Positions 15,073 through 22,007 of a DNA stretch of 24,416 nt are shown one piece after another. A program made the position numbers and the translations under genes. The notes under the pieces are model-generated. The model saw only the letters and a list, made by a program, of their open reading frames with translations. It had not been told where the DNA came from and ran no database searches. Position 1 is the first letter of the stretch; the number at the start of each line of letters is the position of its first letter. The stretch comes from Maritalea sp047634455 (GTDB lineage Bacteria; Pseudomonadota; Alphaproteobacteria; Rhizobiales; Devosiaceae): the NCBI RefSeq assembly GCF_047634455.1, contig NZ_JBLIAI010000042.1, forward strand, positions 1 to 24,416, in the 5' to 3' direction.

Positions 15073-15690
15073 TTAACGAGAGTAGAATTCCACAACCAGA
15101 TTTGGTTCCATTTGAACTGGATAAGGAATATCCGTCAAAGTTGGAACCCGTGTCATGACAACAGTCAATTTCTCGTGGCTGTAGTCCAAATAATCAGGAA
15201 CATCGCGTTCAGCCAATTGTGTTGCTTCCAACACAAGGGCGATCTGCTTTGATTTCTCACGAACTTCAACAACATCACCCACGTTCAAGCGATATGATGG
15301 GATGTTCACGCGTTTGCCGTTAACAAGCACATGACCGTGGTTCACGAACTGACGAGCAGCAAAAACTGTGGGAACGAATTTTGCGCGATATACAACAGCA
15401 TCCAAACGACGCTCAAGTAGGCCCACCAACAATTCACCTGTATCGCCGCGCTGACGAGTAGCTTCGCCATATACACGTTTGAACGATTTCTCGGTCATGT
15501 TGCCGTAATAGCCTTTCAGTTTTTGCTTAGCGCGCAACTGAATACCAAAATCTGATAGTTTGCCTTTACGGCGTTGACCGTGCTGGCCTGGGCCATATTC
15601 ACGACGGTTTACTGGGCTCTTAGGGCGACCCCAGATGTTTTCGCCGAGGCGACGGTCAATTTTATATTTCTGCGAATGGCGTTTAGTCAT
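15073..15690 (-). CDS. rpsD: 30S ribosomal protein S4
   Basis: A 205-residue S4, a primary 16S rRNA-binding protein that nucleates assembly of the small subunit body. It begins MTKRHSQKYKIDRRLGENIWGRPKSP and has REYGPGQHGQRRKGKLSDFG, the LRAKQKLKGYYG segment, and the S4 domain (about 95-155: ERRLDAVVYRAKFVPTVFAARQFVNHGHVLVNGKRVNIPSY). It ends with the typical VVEFYSR. There is no zinc-binding cysteine cluster, as is normal in alphaproteobacteria. The start has AAAGGA upstream. The gene stands alone rather than in the alpha ribosomal operon, which is usual in this class. Confidence 0.99.
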   Translation of the reverse strand: MTKRHSQKYKIDRRLGENIWGRPKSPVNRREYGPGQHGQRRKGKLSDFGIQLRAKQKLKGYYGNMTEKSFKRVYGEATRQRGDTGELLVGLLERRLDAVVYRAKFVPTVFAARQFVNHGHVLVNGKRVNIPSYRLNVGDVVEVREKSKQIALVLEATQLAERDVPDYLDYSHEKLTVVMTRVPTLTDIPYPVQMEPNLVVEFYSR

Positions 15691-16063
15691 CGCTTGTCCT
15701 TTGCGTTTTTTCTTTAAAGACAGCGCCCTCCTTTGATTTGTTAAACAACAGATTCAACAAATCCGACAGACTGTACGAAAAACACTTTTCGGCCGTTTCC
15801 GGCTGGCCAAATCACTTTGGCCTATATGAAAACCGACAGTCTCGGGTGCCCTTGCTCAACCTTAAGGATTCAACAAGTGGCGCGGATGTACCGCCCAATC
15901 AACATAAAGTCAACGTTTTTCGGCACTTTCAAGCTCCATTAGCGTGCTTTTTATACGGTCGAAAAAGCGGCAACCACAAACTTTTCTGCTTGCCCCTTGC
16001 ATTTTGTTGTTGCAATCGTGATTTGGTGTGTTACTACTCTAGCACACTAAATGAGTGAGACAC
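15691..16063. other. Intergenic region between rpsD and gntR
   Basis: This 373-base region lies between two divergent genes and must carry the rpsD promoter and leader (leftward) and the gntR promoter (rightward). Near rpsD there is a perfect TTGTTTAACAA palindrome at 15738-15748 and an extra AGGAGG-like stretch about 40 bases before the rpsD ATG. At the other end is the inverted repeat listed separately. I see no RNA gene. An in-frame stretch here starting with TTG has no coding character. Confidence 0.6.
16023..16050 (+). promoter_or_regulatory. Probable GntR operator over the operon's promoter
   Basis: TTGGTGTG (16023-16030) and CACACTAA (16043-16050) form an inverted repeat with one mismatch and a 12-base spacer, ending 13 bases before the GntR ATG. 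Regulators of the YtrA group of GntR proteins are known to bind GTGTA-type half-sites about 13 bases apart. A weak promoter, TTGCAA (16010-16015) and TACTAC (16032-16037), overlaps it. Autorepression is the likely role. Confidence 0.6.
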
Positions 16064-16420
16064 ATGAACCAATGGAATGAATCGCAACCAATTTTTGTGC
16101 AGATAAGAACGCGTATCATCGCCCTTATTCTGGACAAAACCGTCAAAGAGGGCGAGGCATTGCCCTCAGTCCGACAAATCTCCACCGATTTGTCGGTAAA
16201 CCCATTAACCGTGACCAAGGCCTACCAGTCGCTTGTTGAGTTGGGGGTTGTAGAGAAAAAAAGAGGACTAGGCATGTTTGTGGCCGACGGCGCACCTGAA
16301 ATTTTGCTGAAACATGAGCGTGAAAAATTTTTAACACAAGAATGGCCACGAATTCGCACCCAAATTGAGGCACTTGGTCTCGACCTAAACGAATTAATGA
16401 AAGAAGAGGGCAAAAAATGA
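16064..16420 (+). CDS. GntR family regulator, YtrA subfamily
   Basis: A 118-residue transcriptional regulator. Residues about 9-75 are a GntR winged helix: QPIFVQIRTRIIALILDKTVKEGEALPSVRQISTDLSVNPLTVTKAYQSLVELGVVEKKRGLGMFV, with LSVNPLTVTKAY as recognition helix. The remaining 45 residues form a short helical region rather than a large ligand-binding domain, which is the YtrA type. YtrA regulators usually repress the ABC transporter genes in their own operon. This gene overlaps the ATPase gene by ATGA, and an inverted repeat lies just upstream. The ATG at 16064 is preferred to the GTG at 16055 because family proteins begin close to the QPIF segment. Confidence 0.93.
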   Translation: MNQWNESQPIFVQIRTRIIALILDKTVKEGEALPSVRQISTDLSVNPLTVTKAYQSLVELGVVEKKRGLGMFVADGAPEILLKHEREKFLTQEWPRIRTQIEALGLDLNELMKEEGKK

Positions 16421-17301
16421 CCAACCCAACTCCCCTCGTCAAAGCGACTGCATTACGCAAAGGGTTTGGCAAAAAAGAAATCCTGCATGGCTTGGATTTC
16501 GAAATTCAACCAGGTCGGATTGTGGGGCTAATTGGCCACAACGGTGCCGGCAAAACCACAACATTGAATGCGCTACTTGGGCTAACCGATTGCGATGGTG
16601 ACATCACGGTATTGGACAAAAAGCCCTACACTGAGCGTGCTGCACTTATGAATGAAGTTGCCTTCATTTCTGACGTTGCCAGCCTGCCCCGTTTTCTGCG
16701 TGTTCGTGAACTCTTCGACCTGCTCGATGAGATTCACCCCAATTTCTCTAGGGAGAAGGCAAATGGATTTCTTAACGGGACCGATATCAGGGCTGACGCA
16801 AAGATTAAAAATCTATCAAAAGGTATGGTCGCTCAGTTGCACCTTGCTGTCGTCATGGCGATCAATGCTCGGCTTTTAGTCTTAGACGAACCAACTCTTG
16901 GGTTGGATATCACCTACCGTAAGCGTTTTTATAAGCGTCTATTGGAAGACTATATGAACGAAGACCGCACGCTTTTGATCACCACCCACCAAGTGGACGA
17001 GATCGAGTTTATGCTCACGGACCTCATGTTCATTCGGGACGGACACTTGGTGCTCGACAGCCCAATGGAGGAAGTGGGCGAACGTTACGTTCAGCTGATT
17101 GTCGATGCCAAAAACATAGATAAAGCCAAAGCCCTAAAGCCAATTTACGAAGAAACCAAATTTGGTCAAAACATCATGATTTTTGACGGTGTTGACCATG
17201 ATAAATTAAGCGCATTGGGCGAGATTTCAATCCCAACTGTTTCCGATCTATTCGTCGCCCTTATGCAGCGCGACACGGCTCACCAAGGAGAAATGATATG
17301 A
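16417..17301 (+). CDS. ABC transporter ATP-binding protein
   Basis: A 294-residue ATPase of the CcmA/YtrB type. Walker A is GHNGAGKTT (40-48), the signature is LSKGM (133-137, a variant of LSGGQ), Walker B is LLVLDEPTLGLD (153-164) and the switch His is His191 in LLITTHQ. The Q-loop region reads FISDVASLPRFLRV, without the usual glutamine; related GntR-linked ATPases also tend to vary there. After residue about 215 an extra C-terminal domain follows (VQLIVDAKNIDKAKALKPIYEE). It is joined to gntR upstream and to the permease downstream by ATGA overlaps, so the three make one operon. The substrate is not evident; relatives respond to cell-envelope antibiotics. Confidence 0.94.
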   Translation: MTNPTPLVKATALRKGFGKKEILHGLDFEIQPGRIVGLIGHNGAGKTTTLNALLGLTDCDGDITVLDKKPYTERAALMNEVAFISDVASLPRFLRVRELFDLLDEIHPNFSREKANGFLNGTDIRADAKIKNLSKGMVAQLHLAVVMAINARLLVLDEPTLGLDITYRKRFYKRLLEDYMNEDRTLLITTHQVDEIEFMLTDLMFIRDGHLVLDSPMEEVGERYVQLIVDAKNIDKAKALKPIYEETKFGQNIMIFDGVDHDKLSALGEISIPTVSDLFVALMQRDTAHQGEMI

Positions 17302-18194
17302 GATCTTGGGTCGCCCTCGTTAAACGAGAATTTTTAGAGCACCGTGGTGCATTTCTTTACGCACCAGCTATCATCACTTTAGTTGTTGTGGTGGTTCTAG
17401 CTGTCGCTGTGATGTTCAACCAGCCAGAGATTGCGGCTGATGCAGGTGATATGCCAGGCAGCGTCAAACTGTTTGAAGCCGCGTTCATGGCATCATTTCT
17501 ACTTTGGTCTGTCTATCTGCTGATCGCGTTATTCTTTTATTATTCTGATGCCTTCCACGCAGACAGGCGCAACAATTCAATGTTGTTCTGGAAGTCGATG
17601 CCCAAGAGCGACTTGCAAATGCTCGGCTCAAAAGTTCTAGCAGGCTACACAGTCTTCCCGCTCGCCATCGGCGCATGGATCATGGTCTCCGGTGTCATCG
17701 TGTATCTGTTTGCCAACGTGATCGACATGATTGTGGTATTCTACACCGCACCAAATTTCATGGAATTCATCAATAGCTATATGCAAATCTTGGTGGCAGG
17801 CGTTGTGTACGCCCTAATTGCTCTGCTCTGGTACGCGCCAGTTTTTGGCTGGGCCGCCTTTTTGGGCACACTGTTCAAGCGTTGGAGCATGCCGTTATTC
17901 TTCGCCATACCAGCAATCGCTGTTTTGCTTGAACGCGTTATCAACATTCGCAACTTCACCTATGAAAGCCAGATACTAAAGTTCATCAAATTCCGGCTGG
18001 AAATGGTTGGCGAGGATCCTCAGGACTTTGATCCCGAAGTTTGGATTATGCAGCAAGATGCGGTTTCTGCTTGGGAACTCATCAAGTTCGCAATCTCGCA
18101 AACCGATTGGCTGAATATGGGCATTGGCATCGCCATACTTGCCGGATTCATCTATCTCGCCAGCGAGTACCGTCGCCGATTGATTGACGCTTAA
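17298..18194 (+). CDS. ABC-2 type permease
   Basis: A 298-residue membrane protein, the partner of the preceding ATPase. It begins MRSWVALVKREFLEHRGAFLYAP, the cytoplasmic elbow helix typical of ABC-2 permeases, then a helix at about 23-43, one at 66-85, a cytoplasmic DRRNNSMLFWKSMPKSDLQMLGSKVLAG coupling segment, and further helices at about 112-132, 160-190, 195-212 and 270-288. The hydrophilic stretch 213-268 lies between the last two. It overlaps the ATPase gene by ATGA and is followed by a terminator, so it ends the operon. Direction of transport and substrate are unknown. Confidence 0.9.
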   Translation: MRSWVALVKREFLEHRGAFLYAPAIITLVVVVVLAVAVMFNQPEIAADAGDMPGSVKLFEAAFMASFLLWSVYLLIALFFYYSDAFHADRRNNSMLFWKSMPKSDLQMLGSKVLAGYTVFPLAIGAWIMVSGVIVYLFANVIDMIVVFYTAPNFMEFINSYMQILVAGVVYALIALLWYAPVFGWAAFLGTLFKRWSMPLFFAIPAIAVLLERVINIRNFTYESQILKFIKFRLEMVGEDPQDFDPEVWIMQQDAVSAWELIKFAISQTDWLNMGIGIAILAGFIYLASEYRRRLIDA

Positions 18195-18218
18195 TCAACT
18201 TCACGCAAAAATGATAGA

Positions 18219-18247
18219 AGGGCGCCTACTCGGCGTCCTTTTTTTGT
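18219..18247 (+). terminator. Terminator of the GntR-ABC operon, overlapping the trmJ end
   Basis: AGGGCGCC (18219-18226) pairs with GGCGTCCT (18232-18239), one G-U wobble, around a five-base loop, and is followed by a T-tract. The right arm and loop are also the last codons and stop of the convergent methyltransferase gene. Confidence 0.85.
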
Positions 18248-19041
18248 TTGAACTTTGATTGATCGCGCAAAGGATTGGGGCGTTCATGACGACGATCTAG
18301 TGCGGCAATGACACCGCGAAACGTGCGCACCTCTTGAATGTTCATTTGCGCCCGCGCAAACATCGCGCGCATATTCGCCACCATTGACGGACGCTTGCCA
18401 GGCGTTTTAAAGAAATTCACCCGGTCCAGCGCTTCTTCCAAATGCAACATCAAACCAACCAAATCTTCACGCTTTGCTGGTTCCTCAATTGGCCCATTAA
18501 ACGGCAAATCATCCGAACCATTAGACGCCCGCTGCCATTCATAGGCCAAAACTAAAACAGCTTGTGCAATATTGAGTGAAGCAAACGCGGGTTCGACGGG
18601 CAATGTAACAATCTTATCGCACAGCGCGACCTCATCATTGTTGAGCCCCCAGCGCTCCCGACCAAATAGAATGCCAACCTTTTCACCATTTTTGATTGGG
18701 GCCACCATCTCGTCAGCTGCCATATCTGGGCCAATCACAGGTTTATACATGTCGCGCGATCGCGCTGTCGTCGCATAACAACGCGTCAAATCGGCAATAG
18801 CGCCTTCAACCGTCCCAAACACCTGCACACGATCAATCACGTGGTTGGCTTTTGCTGCAGCGGAGCGCGCCTTTTCACTGGGCCATCCATCGCGCGGATT
18901 AACCAGACGCAAGTCCCACAAACCAAAATTTGCCATCGCGCGAGCTGCCGTGCCGATATTTTCGCCCAATTGCGGCTCACAAAGAATGATCGCCGGCCCC
19001 GGTTTAAGCTCTAGGCCCTTGGTGCTGTCAGTGCCTGCCAT
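18226..19041 (-). CDS. trmJ: TrmH/SpoU family RNA methyltransferase, TrmJ type
   Basis: A 271-residue SPOUT (knotted) methyltransferase that probably puts a 2'-O-methyl group on tRNA position 32, as TrmJ does. It has CEPQLGENIGTAARAMANFGL (residues 21-41, motif 1), GILFGRERWGLNNDE with motif 2 (123-137), and SLNIAQAVLVLAYEW (155-169, motif 3, which forms the SAM knot). A helical C-terminal extension holds LMLHLEEALDRVNFF, found in TrmJ. I start it at 19041 because GGAG lies six bases upstream, inside an in-frame extension to 19056. It follows a GNAT gene on the same strand after about 50 bases. Its stop codon lies within the convergent operon's terminator. Confidence 0.88.
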   Translation of the reverse strand: MAGTDSTKGLELKPGPAIILCEPQLGENIGTAARAMANFGLWDLRLVNPRDGWPSEKARSAAAKANHVIDRVQVFGTVEGAIADLTRCYATTARSRDMYKPVIGPDMAADEMVAPIKNGEKVGILFGRERWGLNNDEVALCDKIVTLPVEPAFASLNIAQAVLVLAYEWQRASNGSDDLPFNGPIEEPAKREDLVGLMLHLEEALDRVNFFKTPGKRPSMVANMRAMFARAQMNIQEVRTFRGVIAALDRRHERPNPLRDQSKFKQKKDAE

Positions 19042-19091
19042 TTGTCGCTCCATCATTTCGAGGCGATGAATGGGCTAATCGATACAAAAGA

Positions 19092-19658
19092 TCAAGGGTG
19101 CAGTTCGACCCACTCTCGTTGCAAAATCGCATAGATGAGCAATTCGTCCCATTCGCCTTTGAATAAAGCTTGCTCCTTGAAGTGTGCTTCACGCCGCATA
19201 CCAAGCTTTTCCATCAATCTCCAAGACGGATCATTTGGCGCTGAACATTTGGCTTCAATCCGATGTAGATCAGCTTTCTTGAATGCAACATCCATTAATG
19301 CTGTCGCCGCTTCCAGCGCATAGCCCTTACCTTGGAACCGTGGATTGATGACATAACCAATCTCCCCCTGCCGTGCCTCCACGTTCCTAGAAAACAACAA
19401 AAACTCGCCAATCATTTCGCCAGCTTCTTTTAGCTCGACGTGCAAAAATAGCGGATGGCCTTCTGGCGTAAAATCAGTGAAGCCTAACCGCCGTTCCATG
19501 GTTTTTTCAATTTCATCCCGGCTCCGCGGTTCATAGGGTAAATACCGACACACTTCGGGGTCAGCGCTATAGTCCATCAATGCATCCACATCATCCGCCC
19601 GCGCCAGCCGCAAAAGCAGGCGATCAGTTTCTATCGGCAATTCAAACGGCAATTTCAT
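19092..19658 (-). CDS. GNAT N-acetyltransferase, RimJ/RimL type
   Basis: A 188-residue protein of the RimJ/RimL-like GNAT group (Acetyltransf_3). It reads PFELPIETDRLLLRLARADDVDALMDYSADPEVCRYLPYEPRS at the N-terminus, then GEIGYVINPRFQGKGYALEAATALMDVAF, which holds the acetyl-CoA motif (QGKGYA), then LHRIEAKCSAPNDPSWRLMEKLGMRREAHF, a classic signature. Such proteins acetylate protein N-termini, amino acids or antibiotics; the substrate cannot be told. Possible starts are the ATGs at 19658 and 19667; I chose 19658 because a TGGA lies about ten bases upstream. It is transcribed just before trmJ and diverges from the tandem GFA genes, with a 64-base intergenic region. Confidence 0.88.
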   Translation of the reverse strand: MKLPFELPIETDRLLLRLARADDVDALMDYSADPEVCRYLPYEPRSRDEIEKTMERRLGFTDFTPEGHPLFLHVELKEAGEMIGEFLLFSRNVEARQGEIGYVINPRFQGKGYALEAATALMDVAFKKADLHRIEAKCSAPNDPSWRLMEKLGMRREAHFKEQALFKGEWDELLIYAILQREWVELHP

Positions 19659-19722
19659 CGACAACATATCCAATATTCAATTTAGTGTTGCATCCAACCC
19701 AAATGCTCGGCAATCTGCCCAT

Positions 19723-20139
19723 ATGAGTGATTTTGTTGAAACATCGTGCGCATGCGGCGCGGTCCGCGTCAAAATTTCTGGTGAGCCGCGCACAACGATG
19801 CTGTGCGCCTGCAAAGATTGCCAAAAAGCCAGCGGCACAGGCCATAGTGCACTCGCCCTTTTTAGTGACGACACTACCCAAATTTCTGGCGAAACCAAGT
19901 CCTATTGTGTCACAGCAGACAGTGGCGCGACGGTTGAGCGAAATTTTTGCCCAACTTGCGGCACGCCCATTTTTGGCACGACGTCGAGGGTGCCGGCGCA
20001 CAAGCTTTTGCCCGTCAGTATGCTTGGCGAAGTTGCTAGCGCCTATCGTCCACGTTCGCTGATTTTTGCCCGGTCTCATTTGGTGTGGGACCATATCGAC
20101 CCGGATCTTCCACAATTCGAAAAGTACAAAGAAAGTTAG
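19723..20139 (+). CDS. GFA family zinc-binding protein (copy 1)
   Basis: A 138-residue member of the GFA/Mss4-like family, named after the glutathione-dependent formaldehyde-activating enzyme; most members are of unknown function. The zinc-binding cysteines are all present: Cys9 and Cys11 (SCACGAV), Cys28, Cys30 and Cys33 (LCACKDCQKASG), and Cys76 and Cys79 (FCPTCGTPIF). It ends with WDHIDPDLPQFEKY, the typical C-terminal motif. A second, related gene starts 14 bases after it, so the pair is a tandem duplication or ancient paralogue pair. No strong SD is visible before the ATG. The formaldehyde role is doubtful even for the type member, so I do not infer it. Confidence 0.9.
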   Translation: MSDFVETSCACGAVRVKISGEPRTTMLCACKDCQKASGTGHSALALFSDDTTQISGETKSYCVTADSGATVERNFCPTCGTPIFGTTSRVPAHKLLPVSMLGEVASAYRPRSLIFARSHLVWDHIDPDLPQFEKYKES

Positions 20140-20153
20140 AAAGGTAAACCTAG

Positions 20154-20552
20154 ATGACAAAAACCGGCCAATGCCACTGCGGTGCAGTTACATTTGAAAT
20201 AGATGCAGAGCCGGTCCGCATGGCCCAATGCCATTGCGAAGCATGCCGTCGCCTTAGCGGTACTGGCCACGTGGTCCATGCTTTTTTTCGACGTGAAGAC
20301 GTCAAAATATCAGGCACGACAAAATCTCATAAATCCATTTCCGATGCGGGAAACACACGCACACGCCACTTCTGCCCTGAATGTGGATCACGGCTGTTTG
20401 CCGAGAATACACGAGCGCCTGGCGCCATAGGTGTTTCAGTTGGTGTGTTCGATCAAAGTGATTGGTTCAAACCCGAAGTCATTCTTTATTATTCTCAGCG
20501 TCCAAAATGGGACCCTGTGGACGACACAATAGAAAAACACGAGTTTATGTGA
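20154..20552 (+). CDS. GFA family zinc-binding protein (copy 2)
   Basis: A 132-residue GFA-fold protein, related to its upstream neighbour. Zinc ligands are Cys7 and Cys9 (QCHCGAV), Cys26, Cys28 and Cys31 (QCHCEACRRLSG), and Cys74 and Cys77 (FCPECGSRLF). Copy 1 has alanine where this one has histidine between the first cysteine pairs, as in the more usual CHCGAV/CHCxxC form. The end is KWDPVDDTIEKHEFM. AAAGG lies upstream of the ATG. Its stop overlaps the TfoX-N gene start (TGATG at 20550-20554), so the two are translationally linked. Confidence 0.92.
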   Translation: MTKTGQCHCGAVTFEIDAEPVRMAQCHCEACRRLSGTGHVVHAFFRREDVKISGTTKSHKSISDAGNTRTRHFCPECGSRLFAENTRAPGAIGVSVGVFDQSDWFKPEVILYYSQRPKWDPVDDTIEKHEFM

Positions 20553-20887
20553 TGACAGAAGAACGAGACGCCCTAGCAGAACGAATTCGCCAAGTAATCG
20601 GGGACGATCCGAATGTGACCGAAAAGAAAATGTTCGGCGGAATTGCGTTTATGCTCAACGGCAACATGCTTGTCGGTCCACACAAAGACGGCACGTTGAT
20701 GGCCCGGGTTGGGCCAGATTTGTACGAAGAAGCGCTCACCCGCCCCGGCGCGAGCGTAATGGATTTTACCGGCAAAACCATGAAGGGCTTCATCCATGTC
20801 CACCCCGATAAACTGGTGGATGATGAAGCCCTTGCCACATGGATTGCGCTGGCGACAGAATTTGTTGGGGCGTTGCCTGCGAAATAG
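20552..20887 (+). CDS. TfoX N-terminal domain protein
   Basis: A 111-residue protein consisting of only the TfoX N-terminal domain. It has VTEKKMFGGIAFMLNGNMLVGPHKDGTLMARVGPD, the family core. Full TfoX (Sxy) proteins control competence in gammaproteobacteria by combining this with a C-terminal domain, but the many stand-alone N-domain proteins in alphaproteobacteria have no defined role, so a competence role should not be assumed. The start overlaps the stop of GFA copy 2. It is followed by a 78-base gap before the DJ-1-like gene. Confidence 0.9.
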   Translation: MTEERDALAERIRQVIGDDPNVTEKKMFGGIAFMLNGNMLVGPHKDGTLMARVGPDLYEEALTRPGASVMDFTGKTMKGFIHVHPDKLVDDEALATWIALATEFVGALPAK

Positions 20888-20965
20888 CCTGTAGTATCTG
20901 GCTAACACCCGCAGCAGTCTTTGCCGCCCTATGCTTGCTTCTCAACCAAACTTGAGGAGGAAGTT

Positions 20966-21550
20966 ATGGGTGCGAAGAAAATTCTAATGATTGTCGGCGA
21001 TTTCGTCGAAGACTACGAAGTTATGGTGCCATTTCAGTGTTTGCTGGCGGTGGGTCACAAAGTAGACGCCGTGTGTCCTGAAAAAGCTGCGGGTGACAGT
21101 ATTGCCACCGCCATTCACGATTTTGAGGGCGATCAAACCTACACCGAAAAGCCGGGTCACCGATTTGCGCTGAATAAAAGCTTTTCAGAAGTTGATGTTG
21201 TTGACTATGACGCCTTGGTCATCCCGGGTGGTCGCGCCCCAGAATATTTGCGCTTAAATTCAGATGTCATTTCCATGGTTCAGCATTTTGCAAACGCCAA
21301 TAAGCCCATGGCTGCTATTTGCCATGGCGCACAACTGCTGGCAGCGGCTGACGTTATTAAGGACAAAACCGTTTCCGCATACCCTGCCTGCGCACCGGAA
21401 GTAAAACTTGCTGGCGGTAACTATGCGGATATTGACGTTACCGACGCCACAACTGACGGCAATTTGGTCACGGCCCCCGCCTGGCCGGCGCATCCTGCTT
21501 GGATCGGGCAGTTTCTTGCCGTTCTAGGCACGACGATCAGTCACCGCTGA
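20966..21550 (+). CDS. DJ-1/PfpI family protein
   Basis: A 194-residue protein of the DJ-1/PfpI (class I glutamine amidotransferase-like) superfamily. Members include glyoxalases, deglycase-like proteins and chaperones. The family's nucleophile Cys119 is in PMAAICHGAQLL followed by His120, and Glu15 of GDFVEDYEVMVPF is in the place of the glutamate that pairs with it. ALVIPGGRAPEYLR at 83-96 is the usual strand-turn. The ending PAWPAHPAWIGQFL is close to that of PfpI-type hydrolases. GAGGAGGAAG sits just before the ATG at 20966. The exact reaction cannot be told. Confidence 0.92.
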   Translation: MGAKKILMIVGDFVEDYEVMVPFQCLLAVGHKVDAVCPEKAAGDSIATAIHDFEGDQTYTEKPGHRFALNKSFSEVDVVDYDALVIPGGRAPEYLRLNSDVISMVQHFANANKPMAAICHGAQLLAAADVIKDKTVSAYPACAPEVKLAGGNYADIDVTDATTDGNLVTAPAWPAHPAWIGQFLAVLGTTISHR

Positions 21551-21587
21551 TTTAGTTTGCCAAACCAAACCATATTTGATGAACTAG

Positions 21588-21612
21588 ATTCTGCGCGTAA
21601 AGCGCGCAGAAT
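21588..21612 (+). promoter_or_regulatory. Perfect 10-bp hairpin abutting the SD of the RHH gene
   Basis: ATTCTGCGCG (21588-21597) and CGCGCAGAAT (21603-21612) are exact inverted repeats around TAAAG. The right arm ends one base before TGGAGG, the ribosome binding site of the RHH_4 gene. There is no T-tract, so it is not a classic terminator. It could be an operator for the RHH protein or an mRNA structure controlling initiation. Confidence 0.6.
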
Positions 21613-21623
21613 TGGAGGAACAA

Positions 21624-22007
21624 ATGTGCCAATTATTTGTTGGAGCTGACACACAGCTCTGGGAAAATCAAACGCGCTCGATGCGAATAGATGGCATGGC
21701 CACAAGTGTGCGCTTGGAAGAATTCTATTGGCAAGTGCTGGCTGAAATTGGTGCACGTGACAGCTTGTCGGTGGGCCAGTTGGTGACAAGATTGTTCCTG
21801 GAGACCTTGCAAGAGGGACACGACCCTGACAATTTCGCATCATTCTTGCGCGTATGCTGCGGCAGGTATCTGTCCTTGCAACTTTCAGGCGACATCCCAA
21901 CGGACCAATCAGCAGACATAGCTTCACTTGATGCGCCAAAAATCTTGGCGCGAGAACGTGCCTCACGCCAAAATTTGCATTCGTCCGCCTTAGACCAAGT
22001 CGGTTAG
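21624..22007 (+). CDS. Ribbon-helix-helix (RHH_4) domain protein
   Basis: A 127-residue protein of the RHH_4 family that is common in alphaproteobacteria. It starts MCQLFVGADTQLWENQTRSMRIDGMATSVRLEEFYWQVL, which holds the ribbon strand (RSMRIDGMATSVRLE) and first helix, then ARDSLSVGQLVTRLFLETL as second helix. The conserved NFASFLRVCCGRYLSLQL and IASLDAPKILARERA follow. The RHH fold makes it a likely DNA-binding regulator. GGAGG lies five bases before the ATG, and a strong hairpin abuts it. The stop codon (TAG at 22005-22007) overlaps the stop of the convergent ketoacyl synthase gene by three bases. Targets are unknown. Confidence 0.9.
   Translation: MCQLFVGADTQLWENQTRSMRIDGMATSVRLEEFYWQVLAEIGARDSLSVGQLVTRLFLETLQEGHDPDNFASFLRVCCGRYLSLQLSGDIPTDQSADIASLDAPKILARERASRQNLHSSALDQVG

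Noticed and set aside
15738..16058. Open frame of about 106 codons between rpsD and gntR
   Set aside because: It starts with TTG without an SD, has a random-looking composition rich in Cys, His and Asn, and covers the region where both divergent promoters must be.
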